DNA of 64,000 nt from Utricularia gibba (GCA_002189035.1 NEEC01000013.1:1550001-1614000), one strand, 5' to 3'; shown: positions 12,322 through 25,179, numbered from the stretch's first letter. Notes: a model not told the origin generated them from the letters alone. Numbers and translations are program-made.

Positions 12322-13072
12322 ATGGAGGCAGTGAATTTCACGACTATGTGTTTCAAGCATCGGGAGTATCTACAAGGCGGCGAATCTGACGATGGTGTAC
12401 GTAATGAGATGATGAAGTTTGTTTTAGGTTTCTGTGCACTTTCCTGAACATTTGATTGGCTTCTTAGCTGCGCCTTTTGTTATCCTAGTTGCTTGATTGG
12501 ATTGTAAAGCTATTCTTTTGCATCATACAGCCTGGCGTTTGATTTTCTATTTGCCATGTTTTCCGGAATTCATTGTCATGGAACATTATTTTAAATTTAG
12601 CTTATTAGGTGCTGCAATTTGATCGACAGCTCCATATGTGAAGAAAGCAGGACATGATGGAGAGAGCTTTCTGCGTCGATTTCATTTTGTTTTGGGTTGT
12701 TTCTTGCTCTCCGGATTGTTTGATTGGATTCGCCATTGAATTAGACTAGACTCCCGAGGGGCATTGGCTTGCTGATGTTGATTATTTGATCTCGCGCAAT
12801 GTCCATGGGTGTAGATAGGCAAGTGAAGAGAATATGAAGAAAGAGGAATGTAGGCACCAGGTTTATATGCTTAATACCCAAAATAGAGACTTTGTGCTTT
12901 TCTTATTTATGTCACACAAGTCTCTGAATTTTGTCATGATCCTTGTTTCCCGGTTTGATTGCAGACAACTCTGGTTTCTAGAGAGCACCCACATTCAAAT
13001 TGCAGCATTGGGCATTATCCATCTATTCTTTGTTGTAAGAAATCCAGGTCACTTTGCAATAGCAGTGCATGA
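12322..13072 (+). CDS. Candidate two-exon microprotein (60 codons), unrecognised
   Basis: Exon 1 (12322-12396) starts at an ATG and reads MEAVNFTTMCFKHREYLQG, then GESDDG, ending exactly at a strong donor (GGT|GTACGT). Exon 2 begins after a good pyrimidine tract and TTGCAG at 12965 and continues in phase with a Cys-rich stretch (NCSIGHYPSILCCKKS) to a TGA at 13070-13072. Upstream TGGGCC-type motifs suggest a housekeeping promoter. I recognise no family. Alternatives are a non-coding transcript or a 5' part of a longer gene; several other unassigned frames follow up to 13560. Splice sites are seen; coding status is inference. Confidence 0.3.
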
Positions 13073-14051
13073 TTGGTTGCTTGGAGATTCTCTGCCGATT
13101 TCACATGGTTGAAAATCAAGGTATGCTTCCTTTTTGTTGAAGAAATATTTTCCAGGACATCGGTTTTTTTTTGTTTCCCTAGTGTTGTTTTGCTTGTGGT
13201 ATCCGGGACTTCAATGTTTTTCGTGCCTGCAGCGCATCATATGTAACTGTTCACTTTTCAGGGCCGCCTGCAGCGTTCCCAACCCCTCCCACCGTCGTGA
13301 TTTTCACCACTCCGTTCTTCGACCTACGTAGTCCTTCCAAATCACACTGCTAACGTACCCATTGATCCAGAAATCACATTCTCTGTATTTAAGAGAACGT
13401 TCAGGAGCCCGAGAAGCCGTAAGCCCAGGAATGAGTTCCCAAGCTCCGGTGAGAAAATGTAGAGAGATAAAAAGGCGCGGTCCCAGAGCAAGCAGGTCAA
13501 AGAAAGAGAAGAATAAAGAAGGCCTCTTCGATAAACTCCACAAAGTAGGCTTTTGATGCTAAATAAACGTGTGTTTGGCCAGACGCAGCGACGGCGAGTG
13601 GTTCACACGGCGGTGGGAGCCGGCACCTGAAACCAGTGGTGAGATGTGGGTCCGTCCTCCGATGGCTCTCTTATCGCAGCGATGATTGCCGCCGCCCTCG
13701 AAACGGACATCAAGAAACCTCAACATCCATCTTGTTAGGTAAACAACACCAAGGCAATGACGTCACTCATCATATTCCTGATCTAAGCACTCTAATCCAC
13801 TCACATTGAGCGTCAAAACTAAAGCCCCGGCGGCTTCGTAGTTTTCCGAGCACCAGTCCACTGTTTTCTTAGAGAAGAATTGCATGCGCTATTTTGGTTA
13901 AGTTGTGTGATGGTGTGCATGTTATAATTATGCGGTGCTGCGTGTCTCTTTAGTTTAGGACACCGCCCCTCACTTTTCTTTTTCTTCTGGTCTACAGGAA
14001 CTCCACTCTCGGACAGTAGCGGTTGCCTTTCCTGTTCACCGTCTCCTATCG
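13073..14051. other. No supported gene; oxidase upstream region
   Basis: Short unassigned plus-strand frames (13134-13331; 13362-13556, with a Lys/Arg-rich end) show no family resemblance and could be 3' exons of the transcript starting near 12.2 kb. The final 300 bases should hold the promoter and leader of the oxidase gene. Confidence 0.35.
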
Positions 14052-15664
14052 ATGTCTCCGGCGGACAAGATTCCGTTCCTCGCACTCCTACTCCTGCTAC
14101 TCTCCGTAGCTCCTTCCCACGGTCAGCTCCCTGGAGAATGGCAGCTTCTGGTCGCCGACGCCGGAATAGCCTCCATGCACACGGCGGTTACGCGCTTCAA
14201 CACCGTCGTGCTCCTGGACCGGACACGCATAGGCCCGTCGAGAAAACCGCTACCAGACAACCGCTGCATCGTTAACCCGGTGAATGCTCGCCGGAAAGAT
14301 TGCACCGCTCACTCTGTTCTTCTGGATTTGGAAACGAACGCGATCCGCCCATTGACGATTTACACCGACACCTGGTGCTCCTCTGGCCAGTTCATGCCGG
14401 ATGGAACTCTGATTCAGACCGGCGGCGATTTAGCAGGATTCAGGAAGGTTAGAAGATTTGTCCCCTGCGGAAGGGGGGAATTCTGCGATTGGGAAGAGCT
14501 CGAGGACCCTAAATTGTTTCAGGGGAGGTGGTACGCGACGAATCAGATTCTGCCCGACGGAAGAGTTATAATTGTCGGCGGGAAAACGGCGAACAGTGTG
14601 GAATTCTTCCCGGCGGCGAAGGGTACCATAGCCGCTGTGGATTTTCCTTTTCTAAGTGAAGCTGCCGACAATCAGATGGATAATTTATACCCTTACGTTC
14701 ATCTACTTCCCAACGGAGAACTCTTCATTTTCGCCAACAACAAAGCTATATCCTACAACTATGAAGCAAACGCCATCACCAGAACTTTTCCGGTGCTCGA
14801 AGGCGGCCCTCGGAATTACCCATCTGCTGGTTCCTCCGTGATGCTTGCCCTTACCGGCGATTACTCTTCCGCGACGGTGGTCATCTGCGGCGGAGCAGTT
14901 TATGGGGCGTATTTAGAGAGGACGGTGGATACTCCGGCGAGGGGCACCTGCGGCCGAATTGAGGCTACCGGACAAGAACCCAAATGGGAAATTGAAAGCA
15001 TGCCGTTCGGAAGAATAATGGGAGATATGGTGATGCTTCCCACCGGAGAGGTGTTGATCATAAACGGAGCCCAGGCTGGAACTCAGGGATTTGAATTGGC
15101 TTCAAATCCGTGTTTATTTCCGGTACTCTATCGACCGGAGCAACCGTTGGGGCTCCGGTTTATGACTCTGAATCCTGGTACAGTTCCGAGGATGTATCAT
15201 TCCACGGCGAATTTGTTACCGGACGGGAGAATTTTAATCGCCGGAAGTAATCCCCATTACTTCTACAAATTCACCACGGAGTTTCCTACGGAATTGAGGA
15301 TCGAAGCGTTTTCGCCGGAGTATTTATCGTCGGATAAAGCTAATATACGTCCTTATCTGCTGGAATTGCCGGAAAGGGTCACCTACGGCGCCGCCTTCGA
15401 GGTGTTGGTGACGGTGGAGCTTCCGGTAGTGGATTTGTAGAGGTGAATCTTGCGAGTGCGCCCTTTGCAACCCATTCGTTTTCGCAGGGACAGAGGTTGA
15501 TTAAACTAGCGGTTGAAACCCCGGCGGTGGAAGACGGCGGTCGTTACCGGATAAGATGTGTGGCTCCGCCTACCGGAAAAGTGGCACCGCCGGGGTACTA
15601 CATGCTGTTCGCTGTCAACCTCGGGGTGCCAAGTGTGGCCAAGTGGATGCAGTTGGTAAACTAG
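14052..15664 (+). CDS. Aldehyde oxidase GLOX-like (galactose/glyoxal oxidase, copper radical oxidase); one-base frameshift near 15431
   Basis: Intronless, about 537 codons. The secreted protein starts with a signal peptide (residues 1-24), then a glyoxal-oxidase N-terminal seven-bladed propeller with repeated PDG-R/L blade motifs, and a C-terminal DUF1929 beta domain. Copper-radical residues are visible: Cys109 (TDTWCSSGQF) and Tyr161 (GRWYATNQ), the pair that forms the cross-linked cofactor, and Tyr382-His383 (PRMYHSTANLLPDG); the last His ligand is in FATHSFSQGQ near the C-terminus. These enzymes oxidise aldehydes or galactose-type substrates with production of hydrogen peroxide, and act in cell wall, tapetum or defence. 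The frame breaks at the GG at 15431-15432: read literally, it stops at 15438-15440, but one additional G lets the conserved C-terminus run on to the TAG at 15662. That end contains a catalytic ligand, so a literally truncated protein would be dead. I regard it as a sequence error. Confidence 0.93.
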
Positions 15665-16405
15665 TCCAAAAATGGTCTCATCCAAATCAAATTAAAAGAA
15701 AAAGAAAAAGGAAAAAGAAACAAATTGCACTTCTCCCCTCTTTACAATCTCTTAATTTCGAAACGTGCCCTGTATTTCTTAGTATTTCACAATATGCCCA
15801 CATTTTCTTCGTATTTACAGGAATGTTTGTTTCAGAAATAATTTGCATATTCACCACGGATTCAAGTCTTTATTTCTCCAACATTATCAAAATAATTTTA
15901 GAAAAATGAAAATAAAAAAATAAATGAATTCATGTTACATATGTTAAAAAAATATTCCTACTTGTATTATTATATTCTATTAAATAAAATATATTTTTAA
16001 AATGAAAAATAGATATGTTTGAAGGAGTATTAATTTATTATTTTAAGAAAAAATATATTGATGTTCAAATTCATATCTGTTGGGCCTACTATTGGGCTTA
16101 TTAATAGGCCTGTTATAAAATAGGACATTTATAAGAATAAGCCCGCGCTAATCAATAAACCCGCCTTGCGATCGTCGTCTTGAATCCGGAGGCGGAGGTG
16201 AAAACCGCCCTCTGTCGATCAACATCGTTAGGAGGACGAGTTGAAGTAATATTCCTTATTCAACTAGAAGAGTTAACTAGGTTTTTTGTTTCCATCGACA
16301 ACTTGGGTGGATATTCGTAGCTGATATGGCTGGATTTGGTAATGGGTGGTGAAGATTTTGAGATATTTCATTCGGATTTGGTTGTTTTGTTTTCTTTGAC
16401 GCTCG
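15665..16405. other. Intergenic between oxidase and carrier
   Basis: AT-rich oxidase 3' flank, then from about 16080 a GC-richer stretch with GGGCCT/GGGCTTA and AAGCCCG motifs (site II-like), probably the carrier promoter and leader. No coding sequence is recognised. Confidence 0.45.
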
Positions 16406-18233
16406 ATGGATGCTACCGTCTCTGTTGACGGTGGCTCCGCCACGAGGAAGATATTGCATCATCGCCCACAACGGCAATCGCAAGTATCGCAGATTGGTAC
16501 GGTTCAGCAGCTGGTTGCTGGAGGCGTCGCGGGTGCCTTCAGCAAGACGTGCACAGCTCCTCTCGCTCGATTAACGATTTTATTTCAGGTTTTTCTACTT
16601 CTTTTTTTCTAGACTGAATTAAAAAAGGAGGACTTTTTGTTTGTTTTTACAGTCCCATTACTTTATTAGGTGCAAGGAATGCATACAGGTGTGGGGGCGA
16701 TGGAGCGTACTACAATTTGGCGTGAGGCTTTGCGTATAGTGAATGAAGAAGGTTTTTGGTCGTTTTGGAAGGGAAATTTGGTTACAATAATGCATAGGAT
16801 ACCTTATTCTTCGGTCAGCTTCTATGCTTATGAGAAATACAAGAGCGTGAGTATTGTGTAGTCTGTTATCTTGTTATTGATCGTGGATGCCGAAAAGACC
16901 GCATATTCTTATGTTGTGCATGCTTGCAGATATATAACTCAATTCCAACGCTTGCTGTTGCTAGCTGGAACAATCCGCATAGTGAGATTTTCGGGCATTT
17001 TGTCTGTGGGGTTTAGCAGGAATGACGGCCGCAACTGCTACATACCCTCTGGATCTAGTCAGAACACGTCTGGCTGCCCAGGTGCTGCACATTCTAGGCT
17101 TTTTGTAAAAGTGTGTTTGAAAAAAAAAAAAAAAAAGAAGAAGAATCAATTCTTTGGAGCATGTTGGTGAGTGTTGGAATCATGTCTTTTTGTCCCTGCC
17201 ACCGAAGAATTTCATTGTATGTTGGTCCCAAGTGCTATGATCGATGTTTGAAAAAAATAATATTGTTCTCAAGAAGAAGCTCTCTCTTGAACCTTAAAAT
17301 ATGTTTTTTGATTTGAGTTGGATGGTTTAAACTGTACTGAGAAGCAATGATCAAATCGCAATGTATGTGATTGTGTCCTGTTGAATATGTGACGTCTCTC
17401 TTTTTATCCATCTTCTCCGGACTGCGTTGTTGAAATGATTTTGACTGATTGCTCATCTGTGGTTTGTTTGGAAACCTGTAGAGGAAAACAATGTACTATA
17501 AGGGCATAAGGCATGCACTTCATACCATCTGTAGAGATGAAGGTTTTCTTGGTCTGTACAAAGGGCTAGGAGTAACGCTAATGGTACTAATTTGAATTCG
17601 TTCGAAATCCGACGTCTCCAATTTACTTTTTACTGGCCGATCTTATATTAGGCTCATCTGTTCTGGCTTTCAGGGTGTTGGACCTAACATAGCAATAAGC
17701 TTTTCTGTTTACGAGGCATTGAAAACTCAATGTTTGTCTCACAGGTTGGAAGTAACTATCAAGGGCTATTCTTTTTGTTATTTTTTCAGACGCTAGTAAC
17801 TTAACAGTTCCTATTGTATCAGGCCAAACGATTCAACAGTGATAATAAGCCTGCTGTGTGGTAGTCTCTCCGGCATGGCTTCCTCAACAGGTGTGATTTT
17901 CAATTCTTGAAACAAAAAAAATGATCCTTTCCTGGTGCAGCTGCTCCAAATAAAGTTCAGGTCGACATTACTTGGTGAATTGCATATGCAGCAACATTCC
18001 CAATTGACCTTGTAAGACGAAGAATGCAGCTGGAAGGTGCTGCTGGTCAAGCCCGCATATACCACACGGGGTTGTTTGGAACGTTCAGGCAAATAATCCG
18101 CAAGGAGGGTCTGTGTGGCTTGTATAGGGGAATCTTGCCTGAATACTACAAGGTCGTCCCTGGCGTAGGAATCGTCTTCACAACGTACGAGATGTTGAAG
18201 AAGATGCTGTCTTCCAATGGGCCTTTTGGCTAA
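16406..18233 (+). CDS. Mitochondrial carrier family protein (SLC25, At3g53940/At2g37890 type); one-base frameshift in exon 3
   Basis: Seven exons: 16406-16588, 16670-16846, 16930-17081, 17482-17583, 17674-17744, 17823-17890, 17992-18233. The protein has the three carrier repeats with their signatures: TCTAPLARLTILFQ in repeat 1, TYPLDLVRTRLAAQ in repeat 2 and TFPIDLVRRRMQLEG in repeat 3, each followed by the second-helix motif (GFWSFWKGN, GFLGLYKGLG, GLCGLYRGILPEYYK). The ending SNGPFG is at 18233. It should sit in the inner mitochondrial membrane; its closest Arabidopsis relatives fall in the nucleotide/CoA-like carrier group, and the substrate is not established. In exon 3 the G run 17007-17010 (FGHFVCG...) is one base short: read literally, a TAG follows immediately, while one more G restores the conserved GLAG motif and the rest of repeat 2. 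I judge this a sequence error. Confidence 0.92.
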
Positions 18234-18589
18234 CCCCCTTGGTAAATGTTCTTAAACTAGGATATACTCATTGGCGTTAGCCTTACTTCAGTAGCCTTTC
18301 CATGTATATAGATTCTTGATGCCTTGTTCTAAGCATCTATGGAGGAAACACATGCGTGATTGATACATGTCAGGATTTGTTTAATAAAGAGTAACATCTT
18401 TTCAAGAAATTTGTTTTGCTGTCTGTAATGTATGTGTTGTGCTTTGTAAATGAAACACAAGGAGATGACAACTCAACTTTATTAGTAATTTATTAGTTCA
18501 ATCCTTGTAAAAAATAATTATTATTTCCCAAAAATTTTAAAATTATTGAATCCAATTTAATCTATTATGTGCTTATTTTGTATTTTGTA

Positions 18590-18790
18590 TTTCTAATTTA
18601 TATTATGTAAAATAAAATAAATTTTGAAATTATGTGAATATAGTCAATTTAATATTATAAAACTGTTTTATGAGATAATATAATATAATATTTATAAAAT
18701 TTTATAATATAAAATATCTATTATAAATTTAATATATTAAATTACTATATAATTTAATTTTATGATATAAATATATATTTTAAATATATA
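18590..18790 (-). repeat. AT-rich dispersed repeat, copy D (reverse orientation)
   Basis: Read on the minus strand it shares an ordered series of words with the copies near 34.7, 46.0 and 63.0 kb: TTTAATATATTAAATTTA, then a block of TATAAAATTTTATAAA type, then AATTTATTTTATTT and ATAATATAAA. It is probably a fragment of a non-autonomous, dispersed element. Confidence 0.45.
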
Positions 18791-19049
18791 AATAATATAA
18801 TTTTAAATTAATCTATTATTTAACCACTAAAACATATATTCATGAAATTTAATAATTTCACTAGTTAATTCAGAAAACTCAAACTTGCTTAGAAATTCTT
18901 GATTGAACTTATCTTGACATGGAAAAACTCCTTCAAGAATTAATGTAAATTTCTAAATCTATCATGTCAATATGTCTTTCAATAATTCCTTGAATTTGGT
19001 AATCAAATTCAAATCATTATCTATGTTGCATGTCGTTTCCTCAACAAAT

Positions 19050-20150
19050 TTTAAATATTTATAAAACGTAAAACACCAAAAGCGTAGTACGAGTATCGAT
19101 CTCAGGGAGTTGTTTTTCGTGAAAAGTGTTTATAAAAAACTTTCACAAAATGTCACAGTTATGCAAAATGAGGTTTTTGAGATACAAAAATAAAAGTTAC
19201 AACGTAAGTGATGGACCTTGACTACGGGACGCAGTTCCTGGGAATAAGATTCCGTCTCCTTCCTTTGTCAATCTTTGCTTCGATTTTCACTGATTTCTTC
19301 TAAATAGCTGGTTATAGGAGCAATGAATAGGCTACTCTCCCTTACTCTTTGATTGACAAGGAGGCACGGGAATAGCTTCATGTGATTTCCTCTTGAACGA
19401 TTAGGAAGACAAGAAGATTGACTTCGATTGCTTTCATAACCGAATTGCGCGTGCGTGCCCAGTTGTTGCCAATGGCCAGTGGCAGGTCCAAGGTCACAAC
19501 CTGTCCATTGTCGCGGTACCTAGGCCACAAACAATCTGCTACTTTCCTCAATCGGGCAGGGTTGGAGTTGGTGCTCTTCACCTTGATATTCATCAAAATC
19601 CGCGAGGAGTGGCCTGCTACTCATGGACTTTGACTAGGAGTCGTTACAGAAAGACTACAACAATACCCGTGGAAGTATGCAGAATCCAAATTGAATTCAG
19701 CAAAGAACCGACTTGGAATTAAACTTCATCTTCTTCCAGAAACTAAAAGGTTTTTAGCCACAAAGGGGCATGAAAACAGAAACGAAAATTAAGATTAAGT
19801 TTTCTTCCTCCTTGAGGGGAGGAAAAACTCAAAAATTCTAAGTTTAAAAAGAAAATGGCAAAAAGTCCGAAACTAAGTGTTCTAAGTTGCTTTTATATCA
19901 CTCACCACGTGCATTAATTCCTTTGGGTCTCATTCCCATCATTCTTTATGTCTTGCGTGCGTCAGCAGCTTTCATTTCCGTGCAAGTTAGCGCTCAATCA
20001 TTTCTGCAGACTCTGACATGCCGTAAGTCAGGAACCTTGACCAGTGTCAGTCTTCCGACCGCAATCGTTCCAAATCATGTACAAGTCACAAAAAGTCAGA
20101 GTCTGACCACCTGCAATACTCCACGACAGTCTCCTGACATTTCCTGATCA
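19050..20150. mobile_element. Possible retrotransposon-derived non-coding remnant
   Basis: This block is clearly richer in GC than its flanks and has no sustained frame. It contains AGTACGAGTATCGATCTCAG (19085-19104), a phrase I associate with non-coding parts of plant LTR retrotransposons. I could not delimit LTRs or target-site duplications. The assignment is inference. Confidence 0.3.
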
Positions 20151-22011
20151 AAATGCACGAAAAAAGATAGAAAATATACACATAATAAGAAAATAAGATT
20201 TTTCTAAGGAAATACAATTAATTATCAATATAATTTCTAATTGGACGACTTAACACTAGATTAATACATAATAATACCTAATAAATAACTAGAAAATGAC
20301 ACTTAACAATCTATAATTATGATATCATCTACATAGATCACGACTATCATAATTTTATATTTATCTTGTGGAAGTGTGAATAGAGTACCCTCATTTTTTG
20401 TTTTTCTCAAAACCAAAATCAAAGTAGTACTTACACCGAATTTATACTTTTAATAAAACGGTTAAAGATTATAATTTTTAAAAATTAAATAGAATCAATT
20501 TAATAAATTCAGTATAAATAGGATTAAATCTATTCAACTCTTTTGTTAAAATTTATACGCTATGATTCCATTGCCGTACGAGGGTCTAATTAAATTAGAA
20601 GCTCTATGCACGCACATTAATTAAGACCCGGTTCACAATGAGTAAACCGATCTGGGGTTCTATATAAATTATTGCGCCCTGTTCCATTTAGGCCTTTTAA
20701 ATCAAGTAGGTGCCTAGGCATGTTCGAACGTGTCACAACACATGTGTCGATTGACTTACGGATATTATTATAATATATAGTAGTTGTGAAATCTGTGACA
20801 ACAATTCAATTTCACCCGCCTCCTTATCTTTTACTGAGCATTTCACCATCAAAAGCTTCTCGCCACGTGCGCATGTAGAACGTAGTGTTCAGCAGGAGTG
20901 GTCTTGGCCCCTCCCCAAGAAAATAAAAAAAATAATTATTAATTAATAATTATTTAAAAATTTCAATACTAATGGCAAGAACGAAATCAAGGAGATATGA
21001 TGCCCTTATAAATCATAGTATTTCATTCTAATCTTTTAATCATACATATCGTCTAAAGTTTTCAAAGCTTGTTTCGGGCAAATCACGTTTATCCCCAAAC
21101 TCCTAATTATGTGATGATTCATTAGTATTAAAACAAATAATCTCATATCGGGAATTGAAATTAAAATAGCCAAATATACAAAAAAAAAAAATTATAATAA
21201 TTAATTGAATTTAATTTTTTCTAATGTAATCCATGTTTTTCATATATCTGAGCTTTATTTGTACTCGTGAACACCTCGTTTGAACATTGTGAGTCAGGTG
21301 CCCTTCAAAGATTTTCAATCCCATATGAAAGTCATTGTCTAAAGAAATGTGATGATTGAGATAGTAAAAACCTATCTAAATAGAATGATAGAATTAATTT
21401 TGTTTGAGATTTTTTCTTTTAAAAAAAAATACGTAAATTTATGAGGATTGAATATCTATAACGAACCCGTATCATACAAGATTAGTGTAGATTATTCACA
21501 AGGGTAAATAATGTTTCACAGTGGGTGCAATAACAAAAGGACTCAAGGGCTAGGGTAACATCACCACTATTATTTCTTGTTTTGTCCGTACAATGGAGGG
21601 GATGATAAAGGCTATGGAGCCCACTCAGGGGTGTTTCGTCCCTCTCAATCCCCATTAGAAAAATATAATAATATAATAATAAAAATCGACGACGTTGAGC
21701 TCCAACACTGAAAATGCTGAAATCTGCGTACGATTTTTTACCTATGTGCGCGATTCCGAATATGCCCTAGAAAAGGGGAAGGCGTATGGGAGGAGAATGA
21801 AGTGGGGAAGAAGGGTATATTCGTCATTTCCTAGGGGAGAGGATAAGGAAACCCTACAAGAGTTTTGTAATAATAGGGCTCGATGTCTAGAGCACTCTAA
21901 CTCCGACATCCAGCCCTAATTTTTATACAATTTGACCAGCACTCAGATCTGTCGCCAGATCCCAACAAAACTTACTCTGAATCTCTGCTCCTCCTCCTGC
22001 TCCTTGATGAT

Positions 22012-22597
22012 ATGAGCGTCCGTCCTTCCGATCAAGAACCCTCTGAACAGATGATCTCGTGGGGCGGCGGCGTTGGGGCGGGGGGAAAGAGGTCGCTTCT
22101 TCCGGTGCAATTTCTGCAAGAGGGGTTTCTCGAACGCGCAGGCTCTAGGAGGGCACATGAACATACACCGAAAGGATCGCGCCAAGCTGCGGGAGTTCTC
22201 TGAAGAGAATCTGCTGTCTTTGGACATCTCGAAGAGTAATGATTATGATGAGAAGAAGAGATCGGAGGATTTGAAGGAAGAAAGTCGTGTTGCTGATGTT
22301 GTTGTTTCTGCTGCTGTTTCGGTCGAGGAGGAGAATCTGATACCGCTTCTGGGAGACGATCCGGTGATCGGCTGCGATCGGAGGGTTTTCTTGGAGGAGA
22401 ATGGTGAGCTGAGGAAGAGTGTTGTGGGGGAGTTGGATCTTGAGCTTAGGCTTGGGATGGAGCCTCCCGGGTGGAATCAAAGGAGGTGCTGTGACCTGGC
22501 TTTCCGAACATCAATGGCTTCCATGGAGGTTCTGAGCTCTCCATTTGTGTTAAGTGTAACAAGCATTTGCAAATTCGTAATGTCTGATTGGAGGTGA
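22012..22597 (+). CDS. Single C2H2 zinc-finger regulator (SUPERMAN/TAC1 type) with EAR motif; frameshift at a G run
   Basis: The start at 22012 gives [18 protein letters not shown], the usual N-terminus of small QALGGH factors. After a frame change inside the G-rich stretch 22075-22085 the protein continues with the finger [20 protein letters not shown], ending in [14 protein letters not shown], one plant-type C2H2 finger with the QALGGH DNA-contact motif. A Glu-rich linker leads to the EAR repression motif [11 protein letters not shown]1/SUPERMAN-like factors repress or modulate transcription in development. The frame switch needs one base fewer, or two more, in the G runs; the second frame has no ATG of its own before the finger and has a TGA at 22052-22054. 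About 35 residues run beyond the EAR motif, longer than usual. Intronless. Confidence 0.82.
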
Positions 22598-25179
22598 TTC
22601 GCATAGGATACAAACTAAGTCGATTTAGTGGAATCCAAACAAGATTTCCCTCACTAAATTGCTCTCGGTTTCTATGACCGAATCCAAGATGAAGAGTCTG
22701 TCAAGATTGTCTGTGCAGTGTATGGAAGGTGAATAACCAAGAACCACAGTTCACAATATGTGTTTCTTCCACCTTTCTTTGCTTCCTCCAAATCCAAGAA
22801 TCTATCTCAGTATACCAAAATCAAACACAGAAGCCATACCCAATATCACCCAAAGACATGCACACTTGTCTGCTCACAGGTACACATGGACCATTCATGT
22901 TCAAAATACTACCATCCTGCACTATCATCTGGAATTCGAACGTAGGACCTTTTCAAATGCTAGCCATTGGTACAGGCAATGCATAAGGGAAGACTGAAAA
23001 CTAAAGAGGCAACCTGAAATCCATGAGGCCCTAAAGGTTCGACGCCCTTACCTTCCCTGGTTCTATCACGCCCCTGGTTAATTCTCATCCAAGGGAAGAA
23101 ACCTCGATAAGGATCACGGAAAGTGAGAGAGATCCAGGTATTGGGAGACTGCTACGAGATGGGATAATGGAAAAATCTATACCAATGCTTCATGAATTTA
23201 TTGTAACAGCGCCTGAATGCACATGTGTGAAAGCTATCTGGAAAACGGTAAAGGCGTCGATATTTCCCTTTCACCATACCAAAAACCCATGTTACCCAAA
23301 GGTGAAATTTCACAAGTTTCACCTTCACATCTTCTCAGGAATAACGAAATGCATGCCATCACCATAACCAAGCTGAAGATCGAACTTGCAGTAGAGGTTT
23401 GGAGCTCGAAAAGGCCCCCAGAGGAGACACTCCTGGTGCTACAACCGAATGCGACCCGAGTTCGAGTTTCGTTGTATTGTTACTACAGATGCACTAAACA
23501 TATACCGGTTTTTGTAGGAAAAAGACAAGAAGAGCCAAAAACACTCGGTGGGTCCGAGGTGAACAGCTGTGACGTGGACCATACATCGAAGAAATTGATT
23601 ACGTGGACAATCTGCGTCAGAAATAAGATTCATTATTTTCAGAACGCCACCAGGAAGTCCAGTTGTTGTTGGGCCTTCAGGCAGGAGCCCAGTCTGCTAT
23701 TCCCATGCCCGATCCCTATGCTGTCGAACATTTACGCAGCGAATGTTGGAGGAATTTTGTTTAGCAGTGCTGAATCTTGTTTTGTGTCTCTGAACTTGCA
23801 GGTTTTTGGGTGGGTCGTGGAGCAAACAAACGTAAGATCAGTGATCAAGAGTTTTGCACACCAACTGTTTGACAAAATTCTTCAAAGGAAGATATGCAGA
23901 ATTTTTCTTCGTTTTTTGGTAGTAACTTACTTCGTCTTCCTATTCGTATCTAGAGTAATTGTCCAGCAGTTTAAAAGGAATCATTCTCAAGTGAAGTTCA
24001 TCGTTTTCCAACAGGGAAATGCTGCGTGTCGTGTGGACTCCCCTCCCAGTCCCCCTCCACCTGTCGTGTTCGCGCTTTTGGGACACATGCGATGCTGCCA
24101 TCCCCCCTTGTTTTCTATCCCGGGGGCTCGGCACCGATGCAGCACCCCTCTTCACCCGGCTCCGATCCATCCCCGCAGTTGCAGACCACGCAGCCTTATT
24201 TTCGTTACCCCAAGCACAGGTACAGCGTTTAATCATGGAATGAAGATTTGGAGACAGCCCCTGGATATCTTGATGTGACTGTAGAGCGGTTTCGGGTGGT
24301 GGGTGCGTGGCAGCTAGCTATCCTGATGGAACAAGAGAAGAGGGGTTCGTGAACTTGAATCCAAAACACAGCTCAGAAGACTTTGACATGCCCTACAACA
24401 CATGGGCTGCCTCCCTCCTGCCTGTCCGACATACACACCCTACGCGTTTTCTACCTGTCCGGACAAAAACCCGTCCACCCGGAGCCTCTGGTTCAGTTTC
24501 CTGATTAGCATATGGGATTTCGCCTAAGTTCATAATCACTCGATTATTCCTCATCATTATTGCTATTATAAGCTGGATCATGGATTTTTACTTGGTACAG
24601 TAACAAGGGTGACGTTGGTCGTGTGATGGGACGACTATTACATGTAACATGCAGATATGAATAGCTGGTGGGGGACACATCCATCATCTTGTTAATATCT
24701 AGTATAATATAGAAGATTAATATTTAATTTTATATATTTAATATTCATTTAGAATATTTGATAGTTTAAATTTACACATAAATTGAAATGATTAGATAGA
24801 TAACACTTATAAATAAATATAATCTTAATAGTATCCGAATTGTATAACGAAGTCTGATGATAACTAACTATTTCATCTGTAATTTTATTAATAAATAAAA
24901 GAAAGTATAGTATTTTATAAACCAAGGACTCTTATCTTAGGCTGGGATCAAAATACATGATGTTTCAAATTAATTATCTTTGTTTAATTTAATTGATGGG
25001 GAAAATTAAAACAAATGAGTGTCATAAGTGCTAATGACAAGACGTATATATTATGATCAGGCCTAATGTAGGGATCAGCGGTGCAAAATGAGTAAATTAC
25101 CATCCAGTCCCCGTGGTACCTCCTCCCCGCACCGCCAATACGTACGTACAGGAAAATGACGCGCGATCTGCGATCATGC
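22598..25179. other. Uncharacterised 2.6 kb; contains a long orphan open frame (23217-24278)
   Basis: A plus-strand frame of 353 codons is open at 23217-24278, with smaller overlapping frames. Its translation is Cys/Ser-rich, ends Pro/Arg-rich (SPPSPPPPVVFALLG) and resembles no family I know. In another frame 23641-23760 reads VQLLLGLQAGAQSAIPMPD, which looks more protein-like but is also unassigned. Possible explanations are a degraded gene, a lineage-specific gene or a long non-coding transcript. The 24650-25080 end is AT-rich with no signal. Confidence 0.35.

Larger units (their letters stand above)
18234..21950. other. Large intergenic region, AT-rich and repeat-bearing
   Basis: Carrier 3' flank to about 18480, then AT-rich repeat DNA (separate entries), a GC-richer retroelement-like block at 19050-20150, and AT-rich DNA to about 21700. 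A short frame at 21695-21919 in GC-moderate sequence precedes the zinc-finger gene and is probably part of its upstream region. No gene is recognised. Confidence 0.5.

Noticed and set aside
12834-13556. Three consecutive plus-strand frames as a gene
   Set aside because: No family resemblance and no convincing splice joins between them; left as unassigned sequence.
15433-15440. Natural premature stop giving a short functional oxidase
   Set aside because: The lost part contains a catalytic copper ligand and the conserved domain continues at once in the neighbouring frame; one missing G explains it.
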